Below, piece after piece: positions 62,387-64,000 of a stretch of DNA of 64,000 nucleotides; the first letter of the stretch is position 1; every line of letters starts with the position of its first letter. Made by a program: the position numbers and the translations under genes. The notes under the pieces were generated by a model, which worked only from the letters and a program-made list of their open reading frames with translations, was not told the DNA's origin and ran no database searches. The DNA is from Chrysemys picta bellii (lineage: Eukaryota > Chordata > Testudines > Emydidae): NCBI RefSeq assembly GCF_011386835.1, contig NC_088801.1, positions 23,297,324-23,361,323 of the forward strand. The letters run 5' to 3'.

Positions 62387-62479
62387 CTTGCTCATGTCGA
62401 TTCCATTCTAGGTGACTCAAAAGCAGAATACTAAAGCAGTGGACTCAGAGTTCACAGTCTTACAGATTGGAGCACTGCT

Positions 62480-63452
62480 CTGCCGAAGCCAGCCATCATC
62501 TCAAGCTTGCTGGGTCAGCACATAGTGTGAAGCAAATGTGTGGATGGACGACCAGGTCGCATTCCGACAAATTTCTTGGATCGGCACCTGAGCGAGGAAG
62601 GCTGATGAGGACGCCTGCACCCCTAGTCAAGTGAGCCGTCATGATCGCCGGTGGGGGCACCTTCGTCAGCTCATAACAGTAACAGATACAGGCTGCGATC
62701 CATGATGATTTTCACTGGGCAGACACCAGGCAACCCTTCCTCCTATCTGCGACAGCAACAAACAACTGCATAGATTTGCGGAACGGCTTCATTCTATGTA
62801 GAAAGCCTGGGCCTATCTGAAATCCAGGGTATGCAACCTGCATTATTCAGAGGTTGCGTGAGACTTAGGACAAAGGACCTGCAAGTATGGAACTGGGAGA
62901 CGAACTTTGATAGAAAGGCCGGGTGCGGGCGCAGCTGGACCTTGTCCTTAGAAAAGGTCGTGTAAGGCAGTTCTGATGTGAGTGCCCTGATCTTGGACAC
63001 CCTCCAGGACCAAGTTATAGCAACTAGGAAGGAGACCTTCCAGGAGAGAAGCAGGAAGCCAAAGGCTTGAAGGAGGTAACCATGATCCTTGACAGCACCA
63101 GGTTCAGATCCCAGGGGGAACCAGATCCCGGACATGCAGATAGAAGCGCTCCAGACCTTTCAGGAACCGTGCTGTCATATGGTGGGCAAAGACTGACCTG
63201 CATTGAAATGGAGCGTGGAACGCTGAAATGGCCACCAGGTGCACCTTGATCGAAGACAGCAACAGGCCCTGGACCTTAAAGGTGCAGCAAATAGTCCAAG
63301 ACATCCTGTAGCAAGGCCTCTTCTGCATACGTGATGATCCAAGGCTCAACACGCAAACTTCCACTTCGCCACATAGGTAGACCTGGTGAAGGGCTTCGTG
63401 GTGCCCAGCAGCACCTGCTGGACACCGGCAGAACACCGCCACTCCTCCCCAC
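62480..63452 (-). pseudogene. Decayed DIRS-type tyrosine recombinase
   Basis: Frame-broken matches run down the minus strand: SSIKVHLVAISAFHAP and HHMTARFLKGLERFY (63290-63130), LSWKVSFLVAIT with WRVSKIRAL (63050-62985), YTTFSKDKVQLRPHPAF near 62960-62910. They continue with an AHLTRG segment near 62640, in the position of the H-x-x-R catalytic box, and NATWSSIHTFASHY near 62555-62515, in the position of the catalytic Tyr. The order fits the phage-integrase fold used by DIRS elements. Several frameshifts and stops separate the blocks, so no protein is made. Confidence 0.75.
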
Positions 63453-63968
63453 TTAGCCATGCAGCAGCCAAGCCATCAAGTGCAATGCCCCCAGATTTGG
63501 GTGCAGCAGATTGCCGTGGTTCTGGGACAGCAGGTCCGGCCAAAGCAGCAGCAGCAGGGGGGTGGCTGCCAACAGACTCGGCAGCATGCCGAACCAATGT
63601 TCATGAGACCATTCTGGGGCAACGATGATGACCATTGCTTTGTCCTGCTTCACCTTTAGCAGGGCCTTATGAGTCAATGGCATCAGTAGGAAGGCATACA
63701 TCAGAGCTCCCGACCCTGGAATCAGGAAGGCGTCCGACAGGGAACTCTCGTCCCTGCACTGCAGGAAGCAGAACACGTGGCACTTTCTGTTGTGCCGGGA
63801 TGCAAACAGGTCCACTTGGGGATTCCCCCACCTGCAGATGATCAGGTTGACCACCTCCGGATGGACCGACCATTCGTGGTGAGACGAGAAGGACCTGCTG
63901 AGGCAATCTGCCTGGATGTTCTTGGTTCCGGGCAGGTGGGCGGCTATCAGGTGAATGGCATGCCACAC
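63453..63968 (-). pseudogene. DIRS-type RNase H-like domain
   Basis: A 171-codon open frame with HLIAAHLPGTKNIQADCLSR, then HEWSVHPEVVNLI, NPQVDLFASRHNRKC, ALMYAFLLMP and KAMVIIVAPEWSHEHWF. These are the conserved blocks of the RNase H and downstream linker in DIRS-type polyproteins. A TAG lies four codons upstream of the first of these, and a stop follows AWLLHG, so the domain is cut off on both sides. Confidence 0.8.
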
Positions 63969-64000
63969 ACAGAAGTCCTAGAGGCTGAATGCTTCCCGAC

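Larger units (their letters stand above)
62060..64000 (-). mobile_element. DIRS-like tyrosine-recombinase retroelement, 3' part
   Basis: The minus strand carries, in order, an RNase H-type block (63968-63453), a tyrosine recombinase region (about 63450-62480) and a non-coding 3' end with an inverted repeat (62400-62060). That order is characteristic of DIRS retroelements, which integrate with a tyrosine recombinase rather than an integrase or endonuclease. The reverse transcriptase would lie beyond the right edge. Multiple stops and frameshifts show it is inactive. Confidence 0.8.

Overview
This window is vertebrate nuclear DNA, most likely from a cryptodiran turtle. It carries several copies of the tRNA-derived turtle SINE (head reading gccgtgttagtct, body reading ctaaggtgccacaag), CR1 LINE 3' ends of sauropsid type, hAT-, Tc1/mariner- and Harbinger-like MITEs, two solo LTRs and a DIRS-type retroelement. 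Sequence between these is AT-rich and non-coding. There are no operons, CRISPR arrays or bacterial signals. The family assignments are recognition by eye, not database searches.

Host gene: two internal exons on the minus strand (28352-28519, then 24622-24795) encode consecutive pieces of GTDC1, also called QTMAN, the glycosyltransferase-like enzyme that mannosylates queuosine in tRNA. Splice sites and phases fit exactly. The exon before and the exons after were not found, so most of the window below 24.6 kb, and probably much of it above 28.5 kb, is GTDC1 intron. In other vertebrates GTDC1 lies beside ZEB2, whose enhancers can sit in this interval.

Layout. 1-11 kb: mostly unique AT-rich DNA with a duplicated 77-bp block next to a TG/GA microsatellite. 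11-24 kb: CR1 tail, turtle SINE, MIR remnants and a Harbinger-like MITE. 24.6-28.5 kb: GTDC1 exons, with a fold-back SINE in the intron between them. 30.3-34.1 kb: a nested stack of an old Jockey-like LINE, two CR1 copies and two hAT MITEs. 37-38.9 kb: two solo LTRs 22 bp apart. 40-49 kb: MITEs, MIR and a GC-rich mariner-type MITE. 45.5-59.5 kb: three weakly supported minus-strand exons of an unrecognised gene. 54.7-59.1 kb: dense repeats, including a second fold-back SINE, a 48-bp minisatellite, CR1 pieces and MITEs. 60.4-61.2 kb: a CR1 copy split by a hAT MITE. 62.06-64 kb: the 3' part of a decayed DIRS-like tyrosine-recombinase retroelement on the minus strand, running off the right edge.

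The only confident host coding sequence is the GTDC1 pair. Most long open frames in the GC-rich parts are by-products of repeats.
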